Part shown: positions 42,264 to 51,838 of the stretch, piece after piece
Position numbering within the stretch: position 1 is the stretch's first letter
Layout: each line of letters opens with the position of its first letter
Source: an uncultured bacterium
GTDB lineage: Bacteria > Cloacimonadota > Cloacimonadia > Cloacimonadales > Cloacimonadaceae
Length of the DNA: 64,000 bases
Reading direction: 5' to 3'
NCBI GenBank assembly: GCA_938009275.1
Contig: CALLHY010000063.1
Coordinates: 27,616 to 91,615, forward strand
The notes under the pieces: generated by a model
What the model saw: the letters and a program-made list of their open reading frames with translations, nothing else
The model's database searches: none
Told to the model about the DNA's origin: nothing
Program-made: the position numbers and the translations under genes

Positions 42264-43622
42264 TTGAAACACAACAGAATCCACATCTTAGAATCCATGC
42301 CCATGCTGCGTGCAATAATGTATCTTGCGGTACCGAGTGTGCTTAGCATGATGGTGAACATTCTATACAATCTTACCGATACATTCTTCATTGGCAAGCT
42401 TAACGACCCCATCCAGATGGCGGCGGTGTCCATTTCGTTACCGTTGTTTGTATTTCAGATGGCAATAGCAGGTATCTTTGGTTCAGGTGGAGGCAGCTAT
42501 CTGTCGCGCCTACTGGGAAAAAAGGACTTTGCCGCTGCCAGAGAGACTACAACCACGGCGATATTTACTACAGCACTGGTATCGGTGTTTATGGCAGTAT
42601 TCGGCATAATGCTTATACCTCAGTTCCTAAATGCGGTAGGGGCAAGCTCTGCCACGGCCATACCGGCAGCACAATACTTAAGGATTATCCTTCTGGGTAG
42701 CCCGGTTATCATGATGAAATTTGCTCTTGTGCAATTACTGCGGGCAGAAGGGGCAGCCAAAGAAGCGATGATTGGGCTGTTTATAGGCACCGGAGTGAAT
42801 ATTATCCTCGATCCGCTGTTTATTTTTGTATTCAATATGGGGGTATCGGGTGCAGCAGTGGCAACAGTAATCGGTCAAGCTTTGGGAATGACCTACTATT
42901 TGCGCCACTATTTGGGCAAGAAGAGCCTGGCTGCGCCTTCACGCAAGTATTTACACCTGCGTTGGGTTTGCTATAAAGAAATACTATACATTGGTATTCC
43001 AGCCTCTCTAAGCCAGATAATGATGAGCATTGGTAACACAATATCTTTCAAACTTGCAGCAGCCTATGGTGACAATAGCATTGCGGCTCTGGGGGTTGCC
43101 TCCCGGGTTCTGTCGATACCCATATTCATCTTTATCGGCATATCGATAGGTGTGCAGCCGCTTATTGGCTTTAATTATGGTGCGCACAATTTCAAGCGGA
43201 TGAAGCAGGCAGTTAACACCTCCATTGCCATTAGTATGGGCTTGGGGGCTATCTTTACAGTGTTGTTTGCGCTGTTCCCAAGAGCGTTGATAGCCGCATT
43301 TATGAACGATGCTGCCATAATGGATACCGGACTTGTGATAATGAGTGCCTACGTTTTTGCCATACCCTTTGCCGCCATAGGTATGATATTAATGGCGAGT
43401 TTACAGGCTATGGGGCGTGCACTTCCTGCGTTGATAGTGGCATTGTCACGTCAGGGATTGGTGTATATCCCCGCGATATATCTGCTAAATAGTTGGTTTG
43501 GATTTCGGGGTCTGGTGTTTGCGCTTCCGGCTGCTGATGCAGTTACAACGGTTGTTTCATTCAGCTTTGTTTTCTTTATAGTTCGCAAGCTGCACAGGCA
43601 CGGTCTGGAAAGTTCCGCTTGA
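42264..43622 (+). CDS. MATE-family efflux protein
   Basis: The 452-residue protein has about twelve membrane segments in two related halves. The N-terminus reads LESMPMLRAIMYLAVPSVLS and MMVNILYNLTDTFFIG, as is usual for the DinF-type MATE group that exports cationic compounds with Na+ or H+. The second half opens near YIGIPASLSQIMMSIGNTIS. The start is TTG at 42264, with GAGGAAA just upstream and the usual length; the first ATG (42297) would delete part of the lead. It is a single gene on the plus strand, upstream of rocD. Confidence 0.87.
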   Translation: MKHNRIHILESMPMLRAIMYLAVPSVLSMMVNILYNLTDTFFIGKLNDPIQMAAVSISLPLFVFQMAIAGIFGSGGGSYLSRLLGKKDFAAARETTTTAIFTTALVSVFMAVFGIMLIPQFLNAVGASSATAIPAAQYLRIILLGSPVIMMKFALVQLLRAEGAAKEAMIGLFIGTGVNIILDPLFIFVFNMGVSGAAVATVIGQALGMTYYLRHYLGKKSLAAPSRKYLHLRWVCYKEILYIGIPASLSQIMMSIGNTISFKLAAAYGDNSIAALGVASRVLSIPIFIFIGISIGVQPLIGFNYGAHNFKRMKQAVNTSIAISMGLGAIFTVLFALFPRALIAAFMNDAAIMDTGLVIMSAYVFAIPFAAIGMILMASLQAMGRALPALIVALSRQGLVYIPAIYLLNSWFGFRGLVFALPAADAVTTVVSFSFVFFIVRKLHRHGLESSA

Positions 43623-43631
43623 CACAAAAAC

Positions 43632-43660
43632 TGCCTTTTTAATAAGGGTTTAGCTATAAT
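43632..43660 (+). promoter_or_regulatory. Candidate rocD promoter
   Basis: A perfect TATAAT lies at 43655-43660, 26 bases before the rocD ATG. The -35 position, 17 bases upstream, reads TGCCTT and is a weak match. TTGACA occurs at 43618-43623 but is too far from this -10 box. Confidence 0.45.
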
Positions 43661-43686
43661 AACAATAAGAGATTCATGGAGGAATC

Positions 43687-44928
43687 ATGTCCGACAATTT
43701 GAAATATGGAAGCGTTAGTACGCGCGAAGCCATTGAGCTGGAAGAGAAGTATGGTGCTCATAACTATCACCCGCTACCTGTTGTTTTGGCAAAAGGTGAA
43801 GGTGTGTTCGTTTGGGATCCGGAAGGAAACCGCTATTATGATTTCCTTTCTGCTTATTCAGCAGTAAATCAGGGGCATTGCCATCCAAAGATTATTAATG
43901 CCTTAATCGAACAGGCTAAGGAACTCACTCTTACCTCTCGCGCTTTCTTTAATAACAAGCTGGGCGAATATGAGAAGTATATCACCGAGTTCTTCGGTTA
44001 TGACATGGTTTTGCCTATGAATTCCGGCGCAGAAGCTGTGGAAACAGCCATGAAGATTGCTCGTAAGTGGGCATATAACGTAAAAGGCGTAGAGAATGAT
44101 AATGCCATTATCATCTTTGCCGAAAATAACTTCCATGGCCGCACCATTGCCATAGTGTCTGCTTCTTCCGATCCGGATTGTTATGAAGGCTTTGGTCCCT
44201 TTGCTCCTGGTATTGTTCGCGTTGCTTATGATAACGCCGATGCATTAAAAGATTATCTGGAAAAGCACGGTAAGAATGTAGCTGCCTTTATAGTGGAGCC
44301 CATTCAGGGTGAAGCTGGAGTATTCGTACCCCGTGACGGCTATCTAAAGGATTGCTTCGACCTCTGTAAAGCTCATAACGTGCTGTTTGTAGCCGATGAG
44401 ATTCAGACAGGTTTGGCTCGAACCGGTAAGCTTTTGGCATGTGACTATGAGAACGTACGTCCAGACATGCTAATCCTTGGCAAAGCTCTTTCCGGTGGTG
44501 TGTTACCCGTATCCGCAGTGTTGGCAGACAAAGACATCATGCTGCAGATCAAGCCCGGACAGCATGGCAGCACCTACGGCGGATTCCCGCTTGCCTGCGC
44601 AGTAGCCAAAGCCTCACTGGAAGTGCTGAAAGATGAAAACCTGGCTGAGCGTGCATTTGAACTTGGGAAAGGCTTCCGTAAGGCTCTTAGAGGCATAAAT
44701 CACCCTATGCTGAAACTGGTGCGCGGTAAAGGCTTGTTAAATGCCATAGTGGTTGAGCCCAAAGACGGCTACGAAGCCTGGGACGTATGCCTGAAGCTGA
44801 AAGAAAAAGGCATCCTGTGCAAGCCCACTCACAGACATATAATTCGTCTTGCCCCGCCTTTGGTGATTACCGAAGAGCAGCTTAATGAATGCGTGCAGAT
44901 TATTTCTGATGTATTCAATGAACTATAA
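43687..44928 (+). CDS. rocD: Ornithine--oxo-acid transaminase
   Basis: The 413-residue PLP enzyme transfers the delta-amino group of ornithine to 2-oxoglutarate, giving glutamate semialdehyde. Class-III aminotransferase motifs are complete: LPMNSGAEAVETAMKIARKW, FHGRTIAIVSASSDPDCYEG, AFIVEPIQGEAGVFVPRDGY, VADEIQTGLARTGK, and the PLP lysine in LILGKALSGGVLPVSAVLAD. STYGGFPLACAVAKASLEVL follows. GGAGG precedes the ATG. The N-terminus (YGAHNYHPLPVVLAKGEGVF) fits the ornithine group specifically. It links arginine/ornithine breakdown with proline and glutamate. Confidence 0.95.
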   Translation: MSDNLKYGSVSTREAIELEEKYGAHNYHPLPVVLAKGEGVFVWDPEGNRYYDFLSAYSAVNQGHCHPKIINALIEQAKELTLTSRAFFNNKLGEYEKYITEFFGYDMVLPMNSGAEAVETAMKIARKWAYNVKGVENDNAIIIFAENNFHGRTIAIVSASSDPDCYEGFGPFAPGIVRVAYDNADALKDYLEKHGKNVAAFIVEPIQGEAGVFVPRDGYLKDCFDLCKAHNVLFVADEIQTGLARTGKLLACDYENVRPDMLILGKALSGGVLPVSAVLADKDIMLQIKPGQHGSTYGGFPLACAVAKASLEVLKDENLAERAFELGKGFRKALRGINHPMLKLVRGKGLLNAIVVEPKDGYEAWDVCLKLKEKGILCKPTHRHIIRLAPPLVITEEQLNECVQIISDVFNEL

Positions 44929-44998
44929 GCACTTAAGACGCTAGAACAAATTGATACATGGGGGCGGAACAAATCCACCCCCAATCTTCAGGAGCATG

Positions 44999-45895
44999 AT
45001 GTTTAATAGCATACCGGCAGATTTCAAAAGCGGTTTCGTGGCAATTATTGGCAAACCGAACACGGGTAAATCTACCTTGATGAACTTGATATTAGGTGAG
45101 AAGCTCTCAATAACATCGGCAAAGCCACAAACTACCAGATATGCCATTAAGGGTATTTGGAACAGCCCCCAGCACCAGATTGTATTTATAGACACTCCCG
45201 GGTTTCTAAAGCCCAGATATGAGATGCAGGAAAAGATGATGAAGATATGGAGCGATGCCTTTAAGGACGTGGATCTGATTATCTTTTTGGCGCAGATAGC
45301 CGGCTTCCCCAGTGAGTTTGATCTGGAAGTGCTGGACAAACTAAAGCATCTCAAAAACCCACAATTGGCGGTGTTCAACAAGCTTGACCTCAGTCCTGAT
45401 GCCAATCTGGATGAGCTAAAGCAGCACTTACCTGCTTCGATAACGGAGTGCCTGATGATTTCCGCCAAAACAGGGGAAAACATTCCCGAACTTCTGGAAA
45501 CCATAAAGAAGTATACTCCCTATCACGAGCCCTATTATGATGAAGATCAGCTCTCAGATTTACCCATGCGCTTCTTTGCCAGGGAGACAATTCGTGAGGC
45601 TATCTTCCATCAATTTGAGCAGGAGATACCTTATGCCACGGCAGTTATTATCGAGCGATATACCGAACTGCCGGAAAAGATTGTGATTGACGCGGTTATC
45701 TGGCTGGAGCGACAAAGTCAGAAACCTATTATCATTGGTAAGAAAGGGGATAACCTGAAAAGAATACGTGAGTACGCAGAAAAGGAGTTATCATCTTTCT
45801 TACAGCAGGAAGTTCAAATTCACCTATGGATTAAGATTAATCCCAACTGGCGCAAAAAAGGCAATGCCTTGCGAGAACTGGGATTTGATCAATAG
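44999..45895 (+). CDS. era: GTPase Era
   Basis: Era binds 16S rRNA and helps 30S assembly. The 298-residue protein has G1 (GFVAIIGKPNTGKSTLMNLI), G2 (KPQTTRYAIKG), G3 (IDTPGFLKPRYE), G4 (FNKLDLS) and G5 (MISAKTGENIPELL). The KH domain follows, with ITGKKG-like text read here as PIIIGKKGDNLKRIREYAE and a final HLWIKINPNWRKK. The ATG at 44999 is four bases after AGGAG; an earlier frame start at 44951 would add 16 residues that do not fit Era. A GGGGG/CCCCC hairpin lies at 44960-44983 between rocD and era. Confidence 0.95.
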   Translation: MFNSIPADFKSGFVAIIGKPNTGKSTLMNLILGEKLSITSAKPQTTRYAIKGIWNSPQHQIVFIDTPGFLKPRYEMQEKMMKIWSDAFKDVDLIIFLAQIAGFPSEFDLEVLDKLKHLKNPQLAVFNKLDLSPDANLDELKQHLPASITECLMISAKTGENIPELLETIKKYTPYHEPYYDEDQLSDLPMRFFARETIREAIFHQFEQEIPYATAVIIERYTELPEKIVIDAVIWLERQSQKPIIIGKKGDNLKRIREYAEKELSSFLQQEVQIHLWIKINPNWRKKGNALRELGFDQ

Positions 45896-45926
45896 GTTTT
45901 CCATCTAATGTATTGAGGGATAAACG

Positions 45927-47918
45927 ATGTGTGGCATTGCCGGTATTCTAAGCTTAAGCGGAAAAGAGATTGATGTAAAGCTGCTTAATGCCATGACCAA
46001 TATCATCCGCCACAGAGGTCCTGATGATGAAGGATACCTGTTGGTACAGCGCTCTTCACGGGAGTTTAGCAAATATTCGGGCAAAGACTCGACCATCGGG
46101 GTAAAGGCCAGGTATCCTCAGCTTGACTACAGGCAAAAAGCAGCTACAGGATTTGGTTTCAGAAGGCTAAGCATACTAGAATTGGCAGAGTGTGGGCATC
46201 AGCCCATGGAGGATAGTAAGCTAAACATTGCCATAAGCTTCAATGGTGAGATTTATAACTACCTGGAACTGCGAGCAGAGCTTATCCAAAAGGGCTACGA
46301 GTTCTTTAGTAATTCGGATACTGAGGTTATTATAAAAGCTTATCATTCCTGGGGAGAATCATGCGTTAGCAGATTTATTGGTATGTGGGCATTTGCCCTG
46401 TGGGATGGGCGAAACCGTAAGCTTTTTTGCAGCAGAGACCGATATGGAATAAAGCCCTTATATTACACGCTTGATGATGATTTCCTGTATTGGGGAAGCG
46501 AAATCAAGCAGCTATTGCTAATCTCAAGGGATTACGAACAGAATACTGCCATGATCTGGCGAAGCTTGAAGATTAATTCGCTATTGGTATATGACGATGA
46601 AACCTATTGGAAGCAGATTAAGTGTCTTAAACCCGGCCATAACTTAAGCGTTATAGATGGGGTAGTGGAGATTAAGGAATATTACCACTTGGATACAGAT
46701 GGCTTCGAGAGCTCCAGTATGTCCTTCAATAGTGCAGTATCGGAGTATCGAGCTCTTTTTTTGGATGCCATAGCTTTACAGGTACGCAGTGACGTTCCGG
46801 TTGGAGCATCGCTATCGGGAGGAATGGATTCTTCAGCGATTGTATGCTCGGCAACGCGTAAACTGGCAGAACCCATGCATACATACTCTTCCTATTTTGC
46901 TTCCACACCCGAACTGGATGAACGGAAGTGGATAGACAAGATTGTAAGTCACTCTGCGAGTATTTCTCATTTGGTTACTGCTGAGGCAGACGACGCAATA
47001 AAGTGGTGGACAAAGGCTACTTATATAAACGACCTACCTATTGGGGCCGGATTTGTGTCGCAATATGCTGTGTTTCAAGAAGCTAACAGGAACGGCACCA
47101 AAGTGATACTTAGCGGTCAAGGTTCCGATGAGATTAATGCGGGTTATCGTCATGCTTCCTACCGCTATTTTGCCGATTTGATAAGAGGCTTACAGCTTGG
47201 CAAGCTGCAAAAGGAATTGCCAGGGTATCTCAAGCCTGAAGGCGGCCAATCAGCATTTTCTAAGCTGGCAAAGATTGGGCTTTCCTTTCTGCTTCCTGAG
47301 TCTGCATTGTATAAGCTGGAGTTTAACCTGCTACGCTTTGAGCCATTTAACAAAGAATTCAGAACGCTGGCTACTTCTCAAGCAGAAGCTGGCATCCTAA
47401 GCCAGATAGCCGATATCAAGGCTTCCCGCTTGTCAAATTTCTTGTATAACATGATGCATAACACCTCTATCCAGACATTGTTGCACTTTGAAGACCGGAT
47501 GTCGATGGCTAACTCAGTAGAGAGTAGAGTGCCATTTCTGGATAACAGGTTAGTTGATTTTGTGTTCCAACTTCCATCCCGGTATAAGCTGCAGCCACCG
47601 TATAACAAACTACTGCACCGTAAGGCAATGAAGCCACTTATTCCAGATGAGATTTATGCCCGAAAGGACAAGGGAATATTCTCGTCTCCATTCTATGCCA
47701 AGTGGATGCGCACCGGGCTAAAACAATATCTAAATGACATCTTAAACAGCAATCAATTCAGGCAGAGAGCAGTTTGGGACTTACCTCAGATTAACAAGCA
47801 ATGGCAGATTTACCTAAGTGGAAATGACAAACCTGCCGAAATGTTGTATCAAGTATTTGCCCTGGAACATTGGTTCCGTAATGTAGATATGGGAGTGCAT
47901 AATGAAAAGAGCCACTAA
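45927..47918 (+). CDS. asnB: Asparagine synthase, glutamine-hydrolysing
   Basis: The 663-residue protein starts with MCGIAGILSL, where Cys-2 is the amidotransferase nucleophile. It then has HRGPDDEGY, FNGEIYNYLELRAELIQKGY and the glutaminase end SRDRYGIKPLYY. The synthetase half shows the PP-loop SGGMDSSAIVCSA at about residue 295, LSGQGSDEINAGYRHASY, and EDRMSMANSVESRVPFLDNR. This is the AsnB layout; some relatives in glycan clusters amidate other acids, so the substrate is not fixed. It lies 31 bases after era and overlaps the next gene by 17 bases. Confidence 0.9.
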   Translation: MCGIAGILSLSGKEIDVKLLNAMTNIIRHRGPDDEGYLLVQRSSREFSKYSGKDSTIGVKARYPQLDYRQKAATGFGFRRLSILELAECGHQPMEDSKLNIAISFNGEIYNYLELRAELIQKGYEFFSNSDTEVIIKAYHSWGESCVSRFIGMWAFALWDGRNRKLFCSRDRYGIKPLYYTLDDDFLYWGSEIKQLLLISRDYEQNTAMIWRSLKINSLLVYDDETYWKQIKCLKPGHNLSVIDGVVEIKEYYHLDTDGFESSSMSFNSAVSEYRALFLDAIALQVRSDVPVGASLSGGMDSSAIVCSATRKLAEPMHTYSSYFASTPELDERKWIDKIVSHSASISHLVTAEADDAIKWWTKATYINDLPIGAGFVSQYAVFQEANRNGTKVILSGQGSDEINAGYRHASYRYFADLIRGLQLGKLQKELPGYLKPEGGQSAFSKLAKIGLSFLLPESALYKLEFNLLRFEPFNKEFRTLATSQAEAGILSQIADIKASRLSNFLYNMMHNTSIQTLLHFEDRMSMANSVESRVPFLDNRLVDFVFQLPSRYKLQPPYNKLLHRKAMKPLIPDEIYARKDKGIFSSPFYAKWMRTGLKQYLNDILNSNQFRQRAVWDLPQINKQWQIYLSGNDKPAEMLYQVFALEHWFRNVDMGVHNEKSH

Positions 47919-48789
47919 GCTTATCTTGCTGATAATGCTGCTATTCAGTTTCAGCTCATGCAAGATGTTCAAAAAACCAAGTGTGGAACGGATACACGAC
48001 ATTCGAATTATATCCATCGATCCTGACAAAAGCACTGTAAATGTATCGGTGATTGTACATAACCCTAATAAATGCAAGCTGAGAGTAGATAGGCTTAAGC
48101 TGGAAATATTGGATAAAAACAGAGCAAGGGTTGGGCAGGCAACACTGACCAAAGAGGTAGAAATTCCCAAGCGTGCGTCCATAAATCTCGATTTTTCGGT
48201 GGAACTGGACACTCGTCCAGTGGTAAAGATGGTAAGCAGTTTAGATCAGAAAGTGCAGTTCTACATTACCGGTAAGGGTAGGGGCAAGGCTATGGGCTTT
48301 AGCAGGGATTTCGATTTTGACGAGCCTTATGAATTGGCACTGAAAGACCACATCGAAGGATTGTTGACCAAGTTCAACGCCAAGGGGCAGAATCTTTTCA
48401 AGATTCAACGCACCAGTGTGGAAAAAGTGGGTTTTAGTGAAACAGAACTTCATGTACATTTTATTTTACTAAATCCCTATGGATTCAGCTTCAATTTCAA
48501 AGGATTTCCGTCCGAAGTGTTCATAAACGGCAAGTCTATTGGCAAGGGTAACTTAATGAACCAGCTTCGCTTCGATGAAAGCATATACTCCAAGGAAGGG
48601 GTAATGGTGTTTAAGCTCAGTAATATTAAGTCTTTATTGGGTTCGTTTAGCGGAGTATTCAAGGGAGAAGTTCAATACACTGTTAAAGGCAAAGTGCTTA
48701 TTGATGCTTTGGGCATGGAAATTAATCGTCCATACCAGTATAACGCAAGCATGCCGCTTGGCATTTGGGATATGCTGTTAAAACTATGA
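47902..48789 (+). CDS. Lipoprotein with two LEA14/WHy-like domains
   Basis: The 295-residue product has a lipoprotein signal ending LLFSFSSCKMF. The mature part contains two beta-sandwich domains of the WHy/LEA14 type: the first has IDPDKSTVNVSVIVHNPNKC (about 39-58), the second TELHVHFILLNPYGFSFNFK. Such domains occur in desiccation- and stress-related proteins and in outer-membrane lipoproteins. The Asn-Pro motifs in both are the family hallmark. It begins inside the asnB end, so the two are translationally coupled; no reason for that link is apparent from the sequence. Confidence 0.8.
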   Translation: MKRATKLILLIMLLFSFSSCKMFKKPSVERIHDIRIISIDPDKSTVNVSVIVHNPNKCKLRVDRLKLEILDKNRARVGQATLTKEVEIPKRASINLDFSVELDTRPVVKMVSSLDQKVQFYITGKGRGKAMGFSRDFDFDEPYELALKDHIEGLLTKFNAKGQNLFKIQRTSVEKVGFSETELHVHFILLNPYGFSFNFKGFPSEVFINGKSIGKGNLMNQLRFDESIYSKEGVMVFKLSNIKSLLGSFSGVFKGEVQYTVKGKVLIDALGMEINRPYQYNASMPLGIWDMLLKL

Positions 48790-48803
48790 GTAGCAAAAAG
48801 GGC

Positions 48804-48831
48804 TTGACATAAATGCGCTCTAACCGACAAT
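48804..48831 (+). promoter_or_regulatory. Promoter candidate for the outer-membrane protein gene
   Basis: TTGACA (48804-48809) and GACAAT (48826-48831) are 16 bases apart, about 34 bases before the ATG at 48866. AAGGAGAG follows in the leader as ribosome site. Confidence 0.58.
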
Positions 48832-48865
48832 ATGGAACCGTCCTTAAAAGAAAAGGAGAGATAAG

Positions 48866-50461
48866 ATGAAAAGATTACTTCTGTTGTTGTTAGCCTTACT
48901 TCCCATCCTGGTTTATGCACAAGTATTTACTGATAATCAAACCATTCCCGGAGAGATTAGCCCCGAAGACGACGCTGAGTACCCTGAAGGCACTGAACTG
49001 GGTATGGGTGGCGCGGTTGGAACCGTTCTAATCAATAACACCATGTATTCTCAGGTCCGGCTATTGCCTCAGATTAATATCGGCAAGTTTGGCTTTGGTT
49101 TAGACGTTGATTTGTTGATCGACAGTGATGGCAAAGTTCGCAAAGAGGACTGGGACGAATGGCAAGACTATGTTAACAAGATATACTATATCAGTTGGGC
49201 TAGACGCAATGACCCCTTTTACTTTAAGCTTGGCTGCATTCCAGATTATACTCTGGGACACGGGCTTATCTTTAACCACTACTCAAACATGCTGCTATAC
49301 CCAGAAGAAAAAAGTGTGGGCGGTTATGTTGGGGTGAACACTCCGCTTTCAGGATTGGGATTTGAAGCCTATACCCATAACGTTCACAAAAACCACATTT
49401 TAGCAGGCAGAGTATTTGCCAATCCGGTTCAACTTCTGGACATCCCGTTACTTGAAAAGCTGCAAGTGGGGGTGAACGTAGGTATCGATAGAGATCAATA
49501 CCGCCGATTTGATGACAAAGACAACGATGGCATTCCAGACGTTTACGATAGATTTCCTAACGACTCAGCTTACTGGCTGGATACAGATAACGATGGGCTG
49601 CCCGACAACAGAGATGTAGACTTGAATAATGACGGTTTCATTGACCACCCGTCGATCAATCCCTATGTAAATGAACAGCTACCCAATATAGTAGCAGATA
49701 ATCCGACTTATGCTTTTGACATGACAGCAGTGTCAGACACAGTGCAGGCTTTCCCCAAACGTGACGACGTTACCGTGTATAGTTTGGACTATCGCATTCC
49801 CTTGATTGAGACCGACGTATTTATGCTTGATAACTACGGTGAAATAGCCAAGATAAACGGTTATGGCACTGGCGTGATATTCCCGGGTTTCAGCAGCAAG
49901 TTCCTGATCTTCGACGCCAAATTTGAGTTCCGTAACTTTGGTGCTAAGTTCTTACCCGGGTATTTCGACAGGCTTTATGACCAACAACGCTCTTTCGTTC
50001 AGTATTATGAGCGACCATTAGACGGACGAAAAGAATGGTCACTAGCCACCAAAGAAGCTGGATTAGACTATGTAACAGCCTCTGTTGGCTGGTTTGGGCA
50101 TCTACGTGCAAATCTATACGATTTGATGTATCTGAAGGTTGCATTTCAGGATATGTATGGAGAGGGTAATCACTTGGGTAAATCACTATGGGGAAGCGTT
50201 ACCGTTAATCCCACTATGGTGCCAAAGCTAAAAGAAGCCACCCTTGCTTATTCACAAACCAATGTGAACTACATAGACCTGAGATATCCGCGAAACTTCA
50301 ATTCCATCGTAACAGGCAGAGTAGTTTATGAGTTATCCGACAAAACCAATCTGGTTGGCAGGTATAACGAGGTTTATGTAGATGTTGATGGCGACGGCAA
50401 GATTAAGGGCAAAGACGAGGTGATTGAATCCTTCGGATTTGGGGTAGAATTCTCCTTCTAA
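48866..50461 (+). CDS. Outer-membrane beta-barrel protein with calcium-binding-like repeat
   Basis: The 531-residue protein has a signal peptide (MKRLLLLLLALLPILVYAQV). Its body alternates polar and aromatic residues as in outer-membrane barrels, and ends in Phe (FGFGVEFSF), the usual closing residue. At about residues 212-250 there is a thrombospondin-type-3-like insert, DDKDNDGIPDVYDRFPND and DTDNDGLPDNRDVDLNNDGF, whose Asp/Asn spacing suggests Ca2+ binding. Another short Asp-rich loop, DVDGDGKIKGKDEV, lies near the end. Relatives are not recognised with confidence. It is transcribed alone from the promoter at 48804 to the terminator at 50480. Confidence 0.75.
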   Translation: MKRLLLLLLALLPILVYAQVFTDNQTIPGEISPEDDAEYPEGTELGMGGAVGTVLINNTMYSQVRLLPQINIGKFGFGLDVDLLIDSDGKVRKEDWDEWQDYVNKIYYISWARRNDPFYFKLGCIPDYTLGHGLIFNHYSNMLLYPEEKSVGGYVGVNTPLSGLGFEAYTHNVHKNHILAGRVFANPVQLLDIPLLEKLQVGVNVGIDRDQYRRFDDKDNDGIPDVYDRFPNDSAYWLDTDNDGLPDNRDVDLNNDGFIDHPSINPYVNEQLPNIVADNPTYAFDMTAVSDTVQAFPKRDDVTVYSLDYRIPLIETDVFMLDNYGEIAKINGYGTGVIFPGFSSKFLIFDAKFEFRNFGAKFLPGYFDRLYDQQRSFVQYYERPLDGRKEWSLATKEAGLDYVTASVGWFGHLRANLYDLMYLKVAFQDMYGEGNHLGKSLWGSVTVNPTMVPKLKEATLAYSQTNVNYIDLRYPRNFNSIVTGRVVYELSDKTNLVGRYNEVYVDVDGDGKIKGKDEVIESFGFGVEFSF

Positions 50462-50479
50462 GTAAGATAAGATATTGTT

Positions 50480-50514
50480 ATAAGGTGTCATGCTGTTGTA
50501 TGGCACCTTATTTT
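50480..50514 (+). terminator. Terminator of the outer-membrane protein gene
   Basis: ATAAGGTGTCAT pairs with ATGGCACCTTAT (one G-T pair) around an eight-base loop, followed by TTTT. It lies 19 bases past the stop at 50461. Confidence 0.85.
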
Positions 50515-50560
50515 CATGCCAATAAACTTATGAACATTCCTGCACGATTTAGGGTAGAAT

Positions 50561-50626
50561 TACAGATGAATTACGCATCTCATGCGTATTTCATGCGTAT
50601 TGCATTAGTAATTCGTTCAAGGAAGC
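50561..50626 (-). repeat. Dispersed intergenic repeat, copy B
   Basis: In reverse complement this segment starts AGCTTCCTTGAACGAATTAC and continues with ATACGCATGAAATACGCATG, matching the copy at 23492-23560 with changed internal order. It lies between the terminator at 50480-50514 and the manA stop codon. Confidence 0.7.
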
Positions 50627-50654
50627 TGCAGGAAAGAAGGGGTAAACCGATAGA

Positions 50655-51827
50655 TTAGAGGCTTGCAACAGCTATTAAAGCTGTACCCTCTAGTGTGATG
50701 CTTTTTTCACAAGCTTCGGTGAATATCGCTTCACCTTTGCCGATGCTCAGGCCGTATTCGCAGACAAAACTGCCATGCAGACAAAGCATAATCACAGGTT
50801 TGTTAGAAGTATCCAGAACCATTTTGCCATCTAACTCCATTACACTCAGTTTGAACTCAACGGCAGGGCTGATGTAGCTATGGATATTGGGAATAGAATT
50901 GTCCATAAGGCTAAGTGCAGCCGCTCGGGGTTCGAAATAGGTGATGGCTAATAATTGCTCAATATCAATATGCTTTGGAGTTAGCCCACCCCTGATAACA
51001 TTGTCCGAATTTGCCATCAGTTCCAATCCTGCTCCATGAATATAGGCGTGTAAGACTCCGGCATCTACAAAGATAGCCTCAAAGGGCGAGAGATTTACTA
51101 TATTCAAGAAAAGCGGGGCTAAAACACCTCTATCAAGTGCATAGTGTTGAACTAAGCTACAACACATGGCTTGCGCTTCGGCAATGTAATGGCTTTCAGA
51201 AGGCGGGGCACTTTCCAGCAAGTCTATGGCTTTGCGAATATGAGCTTCATCAGTAGCTAGATAATCAGTGAACAGGCATTTAAGCGTTTGCGAGCATGGG
51301 TTTGCCTCAAAACCGGGATAGCTTTGCCACAAGCTGGTAAGTCCCAGTTCATTTATGATGCTTTTTATCTCCTGGTATGGTCTGAATCCACATAGTGCGG
51401 TAAAATCTGTTAGGGCGCATAAAAGCTCAGGTTTGTGGTTATCATCTTTGTAGGTTCTGGTTGCATCATCCATAGCAATTCCACGCTGGTTTTCGGATGC
51501 AAAGCCTTGCTCAGCGGTGAGCTTATCTGGATGCAATTGGATGGATAGCGGTTCATTTGCTGCTAGAACTTTGAAGAGAAATGGCAGCTTACCATTATAG
51601 ATATTTTGGGCAGCACCCAGGCTTTTGTGCGAATTTGAAGAGATGAACTTATCCAGTGTAACAGGCTCAGAGCCAGTATCTATAAGCGAAGGAGACATAG
51701 GATGAGCACCTAACCACATCTCAGCAAGAGGTTTTCCCTCAAGTTCAGGCAACGAACAAAGTTTTTGGATAAACGATGGGTCACCCCACGCATAGCTTTG
51801 AAAGGTGGGTAATAGTTTATACGGCAT
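50655..51827 (-). CDS. manA: Mannose-6-phosphate isomerase, class I
   Basis: ManA interconverts fructose-6-phosphate and mannose-6-phosphate, the entry to GDP-mannose for glycans. The 390-residue protein shows the zinc-site motif PLSIQLHPDKLTAEQGFA, DDNHKPELLCALTDFTALCG, and FVDAGVLHAYIHGAGLELMA followed by NSDNVIRGGLTPKHIDIEQL, all diagnostic. The ATG at 51827 lies eight bases after AGGAG; a GTG at 51836 would overlap that site. It follows the MBOAT gene by 11 bases, so it is the last gene of an acylation operon. This suggests mannose supply for the modified glycan. Confidence 0.93.
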   Translation of the reverse strand: MPYKLLPTFQSYAWGDPSFIQKLCSLPELEGKPLAEMWLGAHPMSPSLIDTGSEPVTLDKFISSNSHKSLGAAQNIYNGKLPFLFKVLAANEPLSIQLHPDKLTAEQGFASENQRGIAMDDATRTYKDDNHKPELLCALTDFTALCGFRPYQEIKSIINELGLTSLWQSYPGFEANPCSQTLKCLFTDYLATDEAHIRKAIDLLESAPPSESHYIAEAQAMCCSLVQHYALDRGVLAPLFLNIVNLSPFEAIFVDAGVLHAYIHGAGLELMANSDNVIRGGLTPKHIDIEQLLAITYFEPRAAALSLMDNSIPNIHSYISPAVEFKLSVMELDGKMVLDTSNKPVIMLCLHGSFVCEYGLSIGKGEAIFTEACEKSITLEGTALIAVASL

Positions 51828-51838
51828 TGGGAACACTC

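Noticed and set aside
44960..44983. GGGGG/CCCCC hairpin after rocD as a terminator
   Set aside because: The stem is only five pairs with a 13-base loop and no T-run follows, and era begins 16 bases later.
44941..45504. 187-codon open frame opposite era
   Set aside because: It lies fully antisense to the well-supported GTPase motifs of Era and has no family resemblance.
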